Positions 38,111-46,657 of a stretch of 64,000 nucleotides of DNA are shown in pieces. The position numbers were made by a program, and so were the translations under genes. Below the pieces are notes generated by a model, which ran no database searches, was not told where the DNA came from, and saw nothing but the letters and a program-made list of their open reading frames with translations. How positions within the stretch are numbered: position 1 is the stretch's first letter; each line of letters starts with the position of its first letter. The stretch comes from JBGAJN01 sp044224905 (GTDB lineage: Bacteria; Verrucomicrobiota; Verrucomicrobiia; Limisphaerales; JBGAJN01), in NCBI GenBank assembly GCA_044224905.1, contig JBGAJN010000002.1, forward strand, positions 1,860,001-1,924,000. The letters are read 5' to 3'.

Positions 38111-39501
38111 CGACGGTTCCTCCACCATTCTTTGAAGCTTTCGTTGGCTACGGGCGGGAGATCGCGGGTCTGCGTCCAGGCGCGCGCAGGATCGAGTTTC
38201 TTGCCGAACACAAATTGGTGCAGCGGCTGGAACAGGCGCGCCATTTCCTTGCCGAATTGATAAAGGCCTGGGCGATTTACGACGAACGCGAAAATCTTGA
38301 ACGCGGTTTGTTCGAAGAATTTCGGCGCTTGCGTGGCGGCATTGCGGCGATTCTGCAAGAGGTGATGGTGCAGGTTGATTTTCACCGGGCACGTTTCGGT
38401 GCACGCGCCGCAGAGCGACGACGCCATGGAGAGATGTTTCCAGTTCTGCAATCCGCGCAGATGCGGCGTGATGACTGAGCCGACGGGGCCGGAGTAAGTC
38501 GTGCCGTAGGTGTGGCCACCGACATTACGATAAATCGGGCAGACGTTGAGGCACGCGCCGCAGCGAATGCAATGGAGCGCGTCGCGTTGCTCGGGATCGG
38601 CGAGGAGTTCGGTGCGGCGGTTGTCGAGAAGAACGACGTGATATTCTTCCGGACCGTCGGGTTCGCCGGGTTGGCGCGGGCCGCCGTACATCGTGTTGTA
38701 ACACGTGATCGTCTGGCCGGCGCCGGCGGTCGCGAGCATCGGGAGGAAGAGCGCGAGGTCTTCGAGCTTTGGTAGAATCTTTTCGATGCCGAGCAGGGAA
38801 ATCAATGTCTTAGGCAGCGCGGCGGTGAGGCGCGCGTTGCCTTCATTCTCGGTGATTGAAATCATTCCGGTCTCGGCGATGGCGAAGTTCGCGCCCGTGA
38901 TGCCGACATCGGCGGTAATGTATTTTTGCCGCAAGGCGCGGCGCGCGATCATCGTGAGTTCTTCGGGACTGTCAGTTTGCGCGCTCCCGAGCTCTTTGTG
39001 AAACAGGTCGCTGATTTCGCCACGAGTCAGATGCATCGCCGGGAAGACGATGTGGTAGGGCGGTTCGTGGCGAAGCTGGACGATGTATTCACCGAGGTCC
39101 GACTCGACGACTTCGTAGCCGTCTTTTTCCAGCGCGTCGTTGAGGTGGATTTCCTCGGCGGTCATCGCTTTTGATTTGATGATCGAGCGGGCGCCTTTCG
39201 CCTTCACGATGCCGAGGATGATTTCGCGCGCTTGCTCGGCGCTCGTGGCCCAGTGAACTTTGGTGCCGCGGGCGGCCAACTTGTCGGCGAAAGAAACGAG
39301 ATGCTCGTCGAGGTGATTGATCGCATTCCACTTCGTCTCGGCGGCGGCTTGGCGCGCAGATTGCCAGTCTTGAAAGGCACCTTTCTTTTTGTCGCGGGCG
39401 ACTTCGTATTTCTTGAGCGCGGTCTGAATCAAGCCGCGATGACGCAGGTCGCGCGTGATGCGCGTGGCCTGTTCCTTGAATTGTTCGACGAAGGTGGTCA
39501 T
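38107..39501 (-). CDS. lutB: Lactate utilisation iron-sulfur protein LutB
   Basis: The protein has 464 residues, with an N-terminal LUD-like domain and two 4Fe-4S motifs, CIRCGACLNVCPIYRNVGG (near 300) and LCGACTETCPVKIN (near 355). A C-terminal helical extension (EWWRNRR end) completes it. LutB carries electrons from lactate within the LutABC complex. The start at 39501 overlaps the lutA stop by ATGA, and its own stop overlaps the lutC start, so the three are translationally coupled. Confidence 0.93.
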   Translation of the reverse strand: MTTFVEQFKEQATRITRDLRHRGLIQTALKKYEVARDKKKGAFQDWQSARQAAAETKWNAINHLDEHLVSFADKLAARGTKVHWATSAEQAREIILGIVKAKGARSIIKSKAMTAEEIHLNDALEKDGYEVVESDLGEYIVQLRHEPPYHIVFPAMHLTRGEISDLFHKELGSAQTDSPEELTMIARRALRQKYITADVGITGANFAIAETGMISITENEGNARLTAALPKTLISLLGIEKILPKLEDLALFLPMLATAGAGQTITCYNTMYGGPRQPGEPDGPEEYHVVLLDNRRTELLADPEQRDALHCIRCGACLNVCPIYRNVGGHTYGTTYSGPVGSVITPHLRGLQNWKHLSMASSLCGACTETCPVKINLHHHLLQNRRNAATQAPKFFEQTAFKIFAFVVNRPGLYQFGKEMARLFQPLHQFVFGKKLDPARAWTQTRDLPPVANESFKEWWRNRR

Positions 39502-40214
39502 GTCTGGGCGAGGACTTCGGCGATGTGCATGGTTTTCATCGGCTTGCCCTGACGGCTGAGCAGGCCCTGGATTTGCATGAGACAACTGGAGTCGTTCGAG
39601 ACGATGTAATCGGCACCCGTCGCGCAGGCGGAGGTGCATTTCACTTCGCCCATCGCGGTGGAGATCATCGGGAACTTGGCGGAGAACGTGCCGCCGAATC
39701 CGCAGCAGGTTTCGGCGTCGCCCATTTCAATGAGCTCGAGCCCGCGCACCTTCGCGAGCAATTGGCGCGGTTCCTTTTTCTTGCCGAGTTCGCGCAAGCC
39801 ATGGCAGCCATCGTGGAACGTCACTTTGCCATCGAAGCGCGCGCCGACATCGGTGACGCCGAGCTTGGTGACGAGGAAATCGGAGAACTCGTAAGTCTTG
39901 GCGGAAAGCTTTTGCGCCGCCTCGGCGAGTTCCGTCTTCGCGAAGAGTTCAGGATAGAACACCTTCATCATCGCGCCGCAGGAGCCGGAAGCGACCACGA
40001 CGACTTCGGCATTTTGCAAGCGCTGGAGGGCGGGCGTCGCGACGGCGCGGGCCTCGTCCCAGTAGCCGGAGTTGAACGCGGGCTGGCCACAACACGCGAC
40101 CTCCTCGGGGCACTCGACCGTGTGGCCGAGGCGCTCAAGGACTTTGACCGCGCTGATCCCGACGTGCGGATACAGGCTGTCCACGAAACAGGGAATAAAC
40201 AAAGTGACTTTCAT
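39498..40214 (-). CDS. lutA: Lactate utilisation protein LutA (CCG-domain Fe-S subunit)
   Basis: The protein has 238 residues with two CCG domains: VACCGQPAFNSGYWDEA (about 41-57) and AETCCGFGGTFSAKFP (about 167-182). These bind non-cubane or 4Fe-4S clusters in LutA, GlpC and HdrB-type proteins. It starts MKVTLFIPCFVDSLYPHVG as in B. subtilis LutA (YvfV-like). It is the first gene of the five-gene minus-strand operon lutABC, aldolase-SDR and ALDH. Confidence 0.93.
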   Translation of the reverse strand: MKVTLFIPCFVDSLYPHVGISAVKVLERLGHTVECPEEVACCGQPAFNSGYWDEARAVATPALQRLQNAEVVVVASGSCGAMMKVFYPELFAKTELAEAAQKLSAKTYEFSDFLVTKLGVTDVGARFDGKVTFHDGCHGLRELGKKKEPRQLLAKVRGLELIEMGDAETCCGFGGTFSAKFPMISTAMGEVKCTSACATGADYIVSNDSSCLMQIQGLLSRQGKPMKTMHIAEVLAQT

Positions 40215-40370
40215 CGCTTCACGAGGGAGTCAGCGTAACGGAGTCGGAGCGGCGTTGGCAATGAGTTCGATTCGAAATGGAGCAGGGCACAACTCCCGAT
40301 TAGCGTGAGTTCGACATCGAGGTGCTAACGCCGGATTGACTGCGGCGGGAAAGTCGATATCACTCTGAGC

Positions 40371-41120
40371 ATGCTTCCGCGACCTTCCGGACGAGTGCGT
40401 CGTTCCTCTTCAGTGGCGGCGTTTACCTTGATCGAATTGCTGGTGGTGATCGCGATCATCGCGATCTTGGCGAGTTTGCTTTTGCCAGCGTTGAGTTCGG
40501 CGCGGGAAAAGGCTCGGGCGATTTATTGCCTCAACAATTCGCGTCAGTGGGGGCTGGGAATTGTGATGTATTGCGATGATCAGGATGATTTCTTCCCATA
40601 CGAGGGAGTTCAAAGCACTGGCATTGGGACGGGGACCAATTTGACGGCGTGGTACAACGTGATTCCTCCCTATCTGAGTTTGCCACCCCTGAAAGACTCA
40701 TACGCTGGCGGCAGCATACCATTAGGATCATCCAAGTCAGTGTTCGCATGTCCGAGTGTGACGACCAATCCGGTTCCAAATCCACCGACGGCGGCGGCGC
40801 CTTTCTTCATGTATGGGTTTAACGACCGGCTTGATCCGAATGGCGGAACGAAGTTTCGTCGCGGCCAGTGCGTGCGTCCGACGGACACGGTAATGTTAAC
40901 CGAAAATGACGGGCAGTTCCCGTCCTCCGATGGTCGCCACACCCCAGCTCGGCATGCCAATAAATCCGGTGCGAATCTGACTTTTGTCGATGGTCACGCT
41001 CAAATGACCATGAGCAATGCCTTTTCCACCACAGCTGCTGAAGACAACAGTTCGGTGACAGAGTGGGCGAACGGAAGCCGGACGGTCTTTTGGTATCCGT
41101 TCAGCGGGGCGGCGAGATAG
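40371..41120 (+). CDS. Prepilin-type N-terminal cleavage/methylation protein (H-X9-DG type)
   Basis: The protein has 249 residues. The type IV prepilin signature AFTLIELLVVIAIIAILASLLLPALS follows a 17-residue basic leader, in two readable parts: AFTLIELLVVIAIIAI and LASLLLPALS. The body ends with RHANKSGANLTFVDGHAQM, the H-X9-DG motif of the large PVC family of pseudopilin-like secreted proteins (DUF1559-related). Dozens of copies per genome are usual and their roles are unknown. It stands alone between the lut operon and a desaturase. Confidence 0.9.
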   Translation: MLPRPSGRVRRSSSVAAFTLIELLVVIAIIAILASLLLPALSSAREKARAIYCLNNSRQWGLGIVMYCDDQDDFFPYEGVQSTGIGTGTNLTAWYNVIPPYLSLPPLKDSYAGGSIPLGSSKSVFACPSVTTNPVPNPPTAAAPFFMYGFNDRLDPNGGTKFRRGQCVRPTDTVMLTENDGQFPSSDGRHTPARHANKSGANLTFVDGHAQMTMSNAFSTTAAEDNSSVTEWANGSRTVFWYPFSGAAR

Positions 41121-41191
41121 TGGTAAAAGTCTGCACGTATTCGCTGACATGTTATGGTCGACAATCAGTGGGCGTTCCCTCAGAGTAAGTC

Positions 41192-42172
41192 GTGCTAACT
41201 AAAATCCGTACCGGAAAGGAGCTCATCCTTGCGACGAAGAAATATGCCTTCGACGACACCGCGGCGAGTTGGTGGGCGGTTCTTTCTACGGGCGGTCTGC
41301 TGCTTCTCACGTTGGCCGGCACGCTTTGGAACTTTCATCCCGCCGCAAAACTCGCGTGTAGCATTCTCAGCGGAATGTTGGTCCTGCGATTCTTCGTGAT
41401 CTATCACGATCATCAGCACCACGCCATTTTGCCGAGGTCACGGGTTTGCAATGCGATCATGACCGTCTTCGGAATTCTGGCGGTCAGCCCGAGCAGCATC
41501 TGGAAAAGCTCGCACAACCACCACCACAGTCACAATTCGAAGCTGAAAGGTTCGCACATCGGATCGTTTCCGATCATGACGAAGGCGCAGTTCTTGAAAT
41601 CGCCGCGGGCCAAGCGGTTCAAATACCTCTTCATGCGGCATCCGCTTACAATTCTGTTCGGGTACGTTTTTATCTTCCTGTTCGGAATGTGTCTCTATCC
41701 GTTCCTCAATCATCCCAAACGTCACTTTGATTCACTTGTGTCTCTGCTCGTGCATGTCGGATTGGGGGCGCTCGTTACTTACTATTTTGGCTGGCAAGGA
41801 TTGTTGCTGTGCATCGTGATTCCGGAATTCATCGCCTGCGGGATTGGTTCCTATCTGTTCTACGCTCAGCACAATTTCCCCGGAGTTTCTTTCAGCGATT
41901 ACGCTGGATGGACGCATGAAAAGGCTGCGCTAGAATCGTCGAGCTTCATGCAAATGGGACCGGTCATGCATTGGTTCACCGCGAACATTGGTTACCACCA
42001 CTTGCACCACCTGAACGCGCGCATTCCGTTTCACAAACTACCGCAAGTGATGAGTGAGATGCCTGAATTGCAGAACCCCAGATCGACGTCGCTCAGTCCC
42101 GCAAACATGTGGCGCTGCTTGCGCTTGAAAGTGTGGGACGTTGACGCGCAGAAGATGGTGAGTCTCAACTAG
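41192..42172 (+). CDS. Membrane fatty acid desaturase
   Basis: The protein has 326 residues with four or more membrane helices and the three histidine boxes of acyl-lipid desaturases: YHDHQHHAIL (about 71-80), SHNHHHSHNS (about 106-115), and GYHHLHHLNARIPFH (about 268-282). These bind the di-iron centre that inserts double bonds into fatty acyl chains. The start is a GTG at 41192; no ATG gives the N-terminus. Regiospecificity cannot be read from the sequence, and no ferredoxin or reductase gene is adjacent. Confidence 0.88.
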   Translation: MLTKIRTGKELILATKKYAFDDTAASWWAVLSTGGLLLLTLAGTLWNFHPAAKLACSILSGMLVLRFFVIYHDHQHHAILPRSRVCNAIMTVFGILAVSPSSIWKSSHNHHHSHNSKLKGSHIGSFPIMTKAQFLKSPRAKRFKYLFMRHPLTILFGYVFIFLFGMCLYPFLNHPKRHFDSLVSLLVHVGLGALVTYYFGWQGLLLCIVIPEFIACGIGSYLFYAQHNFPGVSFSDYAGWTHEKAALESSSFMQMGPVMHWFTANIGYHHLHHLNARIPFHKLPQVMSEMPELQNPRSTSLSPANMWRCLRLKVWDVDAQKMVSLN

Positions 42173-42247
42173 CAAATCCGGCGCTTGGTCGTGTTGACCA
42201 CGGCGGAACAGTTTCGGCGTCAAAACCGATCTGTCGATCCGGAAGGA

Positions 42248-42323
42248 TGGTGGAGCCGACAGGTCTCGAACCTGCGACCTTCTCAATGCCATTGAGACGC
42301 TCTACCAACTGAGCTACGACCCC
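42248..42323 (-). tRNA. tRNA-Ala (anticodon GGC), CCA encoded
   Basis: Reading the minus strand, the 76-base sequence folds as a full cloverleaf. The acceptor arm is GGGGTCG/CGGCTCC with the alanine identity pair G3-U70. The D-arm is GCTCAGTTGGTAGAGC. The anticodon stem TCTCA/TGAGA encloses the loop ATGGCAT (GGC anticodon). The T-arm contains GGTTCGAGACC, and discriminator A precedes an encoded CCA. Confidence 0.97.
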
Positions 42324-42344
42324 ATCCACGGGATGCGAGCGGGC

Positions 42345-42372
42345 AATTTAGAGAGATGCCGCGACTTGTCAA
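42345..42372 (-). promoter_or_regulatory. Sigma-70-type promoter of the tRNA-Ala gene
   Basis: On the minus strand a perfect -35 TTGACA (42372-42367) is followed after 16 bases by TAAATT (42350-42345). Transcription would start about 15 bases before the mature tRNA 5' end at 42323. Confidence 0.65.
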
Positions 42373-42456
42373 AACATTTCACGAGTGGTTGAATTTTCAA
42401 GGCGATGCCGGAAATCCGTCTTGCAACCAAGTCTCAATTAGCCTACCGTCCCGCCA

Positions 42457-42753
42457 GTGAACTCATCGAACGCGAACGCCAAATGCGCTGCCGCCCAATG
42501 CGCGCATCCGGAACTTTGCCCGCTGAGTGAGGTGAGCGCTGGCACTTCCGTTCGCATCAAGCAATTGTCCGCGTCACCGGAAGTTTCTACACGCCTCCGC
42601 GAGATGGGCTTCTGCGAGGATCAACAGATCAAACTCGTGAGCCAGCAGTCCAACGTCATTTGCCAGGTCTGCAATGTGCGCCTCGGGATCAGTTCCAAGC
42701 TTGCCGAGAGTATCATCGTCCAACCGCTGCCGTCGCAGAAGAAGGTTGCCTGA
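42457..42753 (+). CDS. FeoA-domain protein with cysteine-containing N-terminus
   Basis: The protein has 98 residues. The core (~22-95) is an SH3-like FeoA domain (LSEVSAGTSVRIKQLSAS, LREMGFCEDQQIKLVSQ). FeoA is a small cytosolic partner needed for FeoB-driven ferrous iron import. The first ~20 residues add CAAAQCAHPELCP, three cysteines in a short space, and the core has another pair (VICQVC). These could bind metal or a cluster. The start is a GTG at 42457. A second FeoA gene begins three bases after its stop. Confidence 0.85.
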   Translation: MNSSNANAKCAAAQCAHPELCPLSEVSAGTSVRIKQLSASPEVSTRLREMGFCEDQQIKLVSQQSNVICQVCNVRLGISSKLAESIIVQPLPSQKKVA

Positions 42754-42756
42754 CCC

Positions 42757-42996
42757 ATGCCAGCTGACCTGTTGCCGCTGTCCTCGCTGACGGTCGGTTC
42801 CAAGGGAACCGTTGCCCGCATCGACCTCTCGCCCGCCGACCGTCCGCGTTTGATGGAAATGGGCTTGCTCGTGGGAACACCCATCGAACTGATTCGCTTC
42901 GCTCCGATGGGGGATCCCGTTGAAATCAAAGTTCGCGGCTACCATCTCACGTTGCGCAAGCACGAAGCCGAGCAGATTTTCGTGCGGACCGCGTAA
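42757..42996 (+). CDS. feoA: FeoA ferrous iron transport protein
   Basis: This 79-residue, plain FeoA domain begins MPADLLPLSSLTVGSKGTVARI. It contains LMEMGLLVGTPIELIRFAPMGDP and ends YHLTLRKHEAEQIFVRTA, the standard FeoA pattern. It lies 15 bases before feoB, so feoA-feoA-feoB form one operon. Compared with the preceding FeoA it lacks cysteines. Confidence 0.93.
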   Translation: MPADLLPLSSLTVGSKGTVARIDLSPADRPRLMEMGLLVGTPIELIRFAPMGDPVEIKVRGYHLTLRKHEAEQIFVRTA

Positions 42997-43011
42997 CCCG
43001 AGACCTCGCCG

Positions 43012-45333
43012 ATGTCCGCTGCTGAAACTCCCACTCTCGCCGACCGACCGAGCGGCTTCGTCGTCCTCACGGGGAACCCGAACTGCGGCAAGACGACGCT
43101 CTTCAACGCTCTCACGGGACTTCGCGCCAAAGTTGGCAACTACGCGGGCGTGACGGTCGAGCGGAAGGAAGGGCGCTTGCAGGACTCGGACGAATATCGT
43201 CCGCTCACCGTGCTTGATTTGCCAGGTACCTACAGCCTGAGTCCGAAATCCCTCGACGAACAAATCTCACGCGACGTTCTTCTGCAGCGCCTGCCGAGTG
43301 TGCCCGCGCCGGAGATCGTCGTCGTCGTGGTCGATGCCTCGAACCTCGAGCGCAATCTCTACTACGCCACGCAGGTTATCGAACTAGGCTACTCGACCAT
43401 CGTGGCGTTGAACATGATCGACGTTGCGGCCGAGAACGGACACGAACTTGATCCCGCTGGATTGCAGGAGGCGCTCGGTGTGCCGGTGATTTCCCTCGTG
43501 GCCAGCCGCGGGGAAGGTTTGCCGGAGTTGAAGAAAAAAATTCGCGAGATCGCGCTTCAGCCGTATCGCCGAGAGGTGGCGTCGCTGACTTTCCATCAAC
43601 TTCCCGACGCGATTACGCGAGAACTTCCCGCGCTCGCGAACATGCTCGGCGAAGGCGGCGGACCGCGCGCGCGGATTGCGGCGGCGGAGGCGTTGCTGTT
43701 GTTGAGCGACGAAAAAACACTCAGCGCCGGCGAGTTGCACTATCCGTCCGACCTGATCGATGCAGTGAACGCCGCACGCCAACGCATCGAGGCTGCGGGT
43801 GTCGATTGGCGCAGCGTGGTCATCGAAGCGCGCTACGGGCGAGTTGCGGAAATTCAGCGTGCAGTCGTCAACGAAACGCTCGGCAATCACGAGACCCTCA
43901 GTGACCGTCTCGACCGCGTGCTCACGCACAAGCTCTGGGGCATGTTGATCTTCGTTGCGCTCATGGCGCTGATGTTCCAAAGCATCTTCTCGTTCGCAAA
44001 GCTGCCGATGGACGCGTTGCAGAATGGGCTCGGTTGGTTTGGCCAAATCGTCGCGGGTTGGATTCCTCCGGGCGCGTTGCAAAGCCTCGTTGTGAGCGGC
44101 GTGATCAAAGGCGTCGGCGCCGTCGTCGTTTTCCTGCCGCAGATTTGCCTGCTGTTCCTCTTCATCGGCCTGCTCGAAGACACGGGCTACATGGCGCGTG
44201 CGGCGTTCCTTATGGACCGGTTGATGAGCAAAGTTGGCCTGCACGGAAAGAGTTTCATCCCGATGCTCAGTTCGTTCGCGTGTGCAATCCCCGGCATCAT
44301 GGCCACGCGCACGATCGAATCGCCGAAGGACCGCCTCGTCACCATTCTCGTCGCGCCGCTGATGAGCTGCTCCGCGCGATTGCCGGTATACACGTTGCTC
44401 ATCGCCGCGTGCATTCCCGACCAAACCGTTCTCGGCATTTTCAAACTCTCGGGCCTGACGATGCTCGCGATGTACCTGCTCGGTATTATCGTCGCCTTGC
44501 TGATGGCGTGGTTGTTTAAGAAAACCCTGCTCAAGGGCGAGACGCCGATGCTCATCATGGAACTCCCGCCCTACAAGCGCCCGGTGCCGCTCGTGCTCCT
44601 GCGTCACATGTGGGATCGTTCCAAACTCTTCCTGCGCCGTGCTGGCACCGTAATTCTGGGCATCAACATCCTGCTGTGGTTTCTGGCCACGTACCCAAAA
44701 AGCGAAGCCATCACGCAACGATTCGACAGCTTACGTGTGGAAGCCGCCCGCCCGTTGTTTCCAGCGGTGAAGGACTCTGACTCCCTCGACAAAGCCATAG
44801 CCGGTTTGAAGCAGCAACTCGCGCAACCAGGCGCAACCACCAACGCCCTGCAAGCTGATTTGCTCGCCCAACTGGGGCATATTGATGCAAGCGAGGTTGG
44901 AGAAAAACTTCGTTACAGTTTTGCCGGGCGCGCGGGGCGGGCCATCGAGCCGCTGATCCAGCCGCTGGGGTTTGATTGGAAGATGGGCATCGGCATTGTC
45001 GCGTCGTTTGCCGCGCGCGAAGTCTTCGTGAGTACTATGTCGATCGTTTACAACGTAGGCGAAGGCGATGATGAGGAGGCCGCCACGGTTAGCTTGGCGG
45101 ACGAAATGCGCCAGCAGAGGCGTCCCGACGGAACGGTCGTTTACACCACGCTCACCGCCGTCAGCTTGATGGTTTTTTACGTCTTCGCCCTTCAATGCGT
45201 GAGCACTGTGGCGGTGGTGCGCCGTGAAACCAATTCGTGGAAATGGCCCGTATTCCAATGGGCTTACATGGGCGCGCTCGCATGGGTGCTGGCCTTTGTG
45301 ACCTATCAAGGCGGGCGATTGTTGGGGTGGTAG
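43012..45333 (+). CDS. feoB: Ferrous iron transporter FeoB
   Basis: The protein has 773 residues, the usual FeoB size. The N-terminal G domain has G1 GNPNCGKTTLFN, G3 DLPGTYSLS and G4 ALNMIDVA, followed by the GDI helical region (~180-290). The membrane part holds the two Gate repeats with conserved cysteines in FACAIPGIMATRTIESPKDR and APLMSCSARLPVYTLL. FeoB imports Fe2+, and its presence points to micro-oxic or anoxic iron acquisition. Late residues ~560-640 form an Ala-rich soluble insertion. A good terminator hairpin follows. Confidence 0.96.
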   Translation: MSAAETPTLADRPSGFVVLTGNPNCGKTTLFNALTGLRAKVGNYAGVTVERKEGRLQDSDEYRPLTVLDLPGTYSLSPKSLDEQISRDVLLQRLPSVPAPEIVVVVVDASNLERNLYYATQVIELGYSTIVALNMIDVAAENGHELDPAGLQEALGVPVISLVASRGEGLPELKKKIREIALQPYRREVASLTFHQLPDAITRELPALANMLGEGGGPRARIAAAEALLLLSDEKTLSAGELHYPSDLIDAVNAARQRIEAAGVDWRSVVIEARYGRVAEIQRAVVNETLGNHETLSDRLDRVLTHKLWGMLIFVALMALMFQSIFSFAKLPMDALQNGLGWFGQIVAGWIPPGALQSLVVSGVIKGVGAVVVFLPQICLLFLFIGLLEDTGYMARAAFLMDRLMSKVGLHGKSFIPMLSSFACAIPGIMATRTIESPKDRLVTILVAPLMSCSARLPVYTLLIAACIPDQTVLGIFKLSGLTMLAMYLLGIIVALLMAWLFKKTLLKGETPMLIMELPPYKRPVPLVLLRHMWDRSKLFLRRAGTVILGINILLWFLATYPKSEAITQRFDSLRVEAARPLFPAVKDSDSLDKAIAGLKQQLAQPGATTNALQADLLAQLGHIDASEVGEKLRYSFAGRAGRAIEPLIQPLGFDWKMGIGIVASFAAREVFVSTMSIVYNVGEGDDEEAATVSLADEMRQQRRPDGTVVYTTLTAVSLMVFYVFALQCVSTVAVVRRETNSWKWPVFQWAYMGALAWVLAFVTYQGGRLLGW

Positions 45334-45346
45334 CTTGAGCCAGATG

Positions 45347-45374
45347 ATGCGACTTGAGTCGCATGTTGGGTTTT
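45347..45374 (+). terminator. Rho-independent-type terminator after feoB
   Basis: The perfect 8-bp stem ATGCGACT/AGTCGCAT with a two-base loop in the DNA is followed by GTTGGGTTTT, 13 bases past the feoB stop. Confidence 0.6.
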
Positions 45375-45514
45375 AGCAAAGCAATGGATTTGCGAGGCGC
45401 AAACCGTTTGCCATCGGCGATTGGACTCGGGATGGCGCTGCTTCTGCGGCCGTAGCCTAGGTTGGTTCCTGTGCGTGTGTTGCTCCCTGACCCCGTCGTC
45501 TCGGCGAGATGCGT

Positions 45515-46303
45515 TTAGGCATTCGTAGCGACGGGCTCGGCGGCCTTCCCAGCGGGAACAAGCACTTCCCGACGTTCAGTCGATGCGGCGGGAGTCCAGT
45601 CTGTGCCGTCGTAGAAAAATTGGTAGAGCTCTTCAGCCTTTTCCAATTTTCTACTCAGGAGCGGCGATGTACGCAGGCGCGCCGCCAATTCCCCCTTCAG
45701 GCCGGCACGAACTTCGGACGGACGGCAGACTCGGCGTTCATCGATGATCCCTTGTCCGGAGCCAAGGTAGGGTTGTTCGATACGCGAGAAACAGTCGGCG
45801 ACCAAGCTGGCATCGTGTTGGACGGTGTTGTAGCGCGTGCCGAAATGTTCGTTGAAGCGTTCAATCACTCGGCCAAACTCATGGGTCACGGCTTCGAAGG
45901 GGATTAGGAACATCTTTTGTGCGCGAGTTTCCAATGCCAGGTGAAAGTCGAGGTAGTAGTCGAGGCAATCCGAGAGATCTGCGTTCCAAAAGATTGACCA
46001 GGATATTATCGCGTCTTCCGGTTTGCGGATGAGAAGCATTCCTGGTTTTTTGCTATCGATGGAATGAATAATGAAGCTGGGAATGTGCTGCTGGCTTCGG
46101 ATACGTACCGTCGGATTCGCCAGTTTAAACGCGCTGACTGCGAAGTTGCTGGCCGATCGAGGGTAACCGTCGATCCAGATGTCATAGTCTTGGGACATGC
46201 AGTCACCGCGCCCGCGCAAACGTCCGAACAAGCGATAAAGAGCGGGATTACGCCAGAGCAGAGTGCGGCCAACCCGTCGAATCCAGAACGGCCCTTTGTT
46301 CAT
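45515..46303 (-). CDS. Sulfotransferase-like protein
   Basis: The protein has 262 residues. A PAPS 5'-phosphosulfate-binding-like loop, DGYPRSASNFAVSAFK (about 44-59), and a 3'-phosphate-like segment, LLIRKPEDAIISWSIFWNA (about 96-114), fit the P-loop sulfotransferase fold. LIPFEAVTHEFGRVIERFNE also matches the family. The acceptor is unknown; such genes often decorate surface glycans. The ATG at 46303 gives a basic N-terminal extension; an internal ATG at 46198 (MSQDYDIW) is an alternative. It is isolated from other surface-glycan genes in this window. Confidence 0.7.
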   Translation of the reverse strand: MNKGPFWIRRVGRTLLWRNPALYRLFGRLRGRGDCMSQDYDIWIDGYPRSASNFAVSAFKLANPTVRIRSQQHIPSFIIHSIDSKKPGMLLIRKPEDAIISWSIFWNADLSDCLDYYLDFHLALETRAQKMFLIPFEAVTHEFGRVIERFNEHFGTRYNTVQHDASLVADCFSRIEQPYLGSGQGIIDERRVCRPSEVRAGLKGELAARLRTSPLLSRKLEKAEELYQFFYDGTDWTPAASTERREVLVPAGKAAEPVATNA

Positions 46304-46657
46304 ACCGGGCGGGCCGTTTGCCCATCAAGCCGCTTGAATTGAGAGTCAATACGCAGAACTCCGAGTGACGGATTGGACGATAGAAATCCGGAATGACATT
46401 TTCTTTGATGATAACCAGAATCGTGCTTTTTCATTTATTATTGTCTGCGGCTGTCGCCGAAAAACTTTGCGCCGTGTGGCGCTTACTTGGTTCGTCGGAC
46501 GAAATCGCTCGGGGATTGAATTCATATTTCGTTTAAGAATTACTTTTCTTTTATTGCCGTAGACGCTGAGCGACGGAGTTGGTCGTTGGTGTGAATTGGA
46601 CATTCCTTTTGGCTCCCCTATAGTCTTCGGACTTAATTTAGAAACTCGATACACGAA
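46304..46657. other. AT-rich intergenic stretch
   Basis: These 354 bases between the divergent sulfotransferase-like and PVC dehydrogenase genes are visibly richer in A/T than their surroundings. I see no credible gene, RNA or mobile element. A short open frame at 46365 has no recognisable features. The right end holds the promoter listed separately. Confidence 0.5.
46597..46624 (+). promoter_or_regulatory. Sigma-70-like promoter of the PVC dehydrogenase gene
   Basis: TGGACA (46597-46602; 5 of 6 to consensus), a 16-base spacer and TATAGT (46619-46624; 5 of 6) are followed by a ~26-base leader to the ATG at 46658. Confidence 0.5.

Noticed and set aside
46365..46562. Short plus-strand open frame in the AT-rich gap
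   Set aside because: It lacks a ribosome site, recognisable domain or codon bias like its neighbours; AT-rich DNA alone explains it poorly as a gene.
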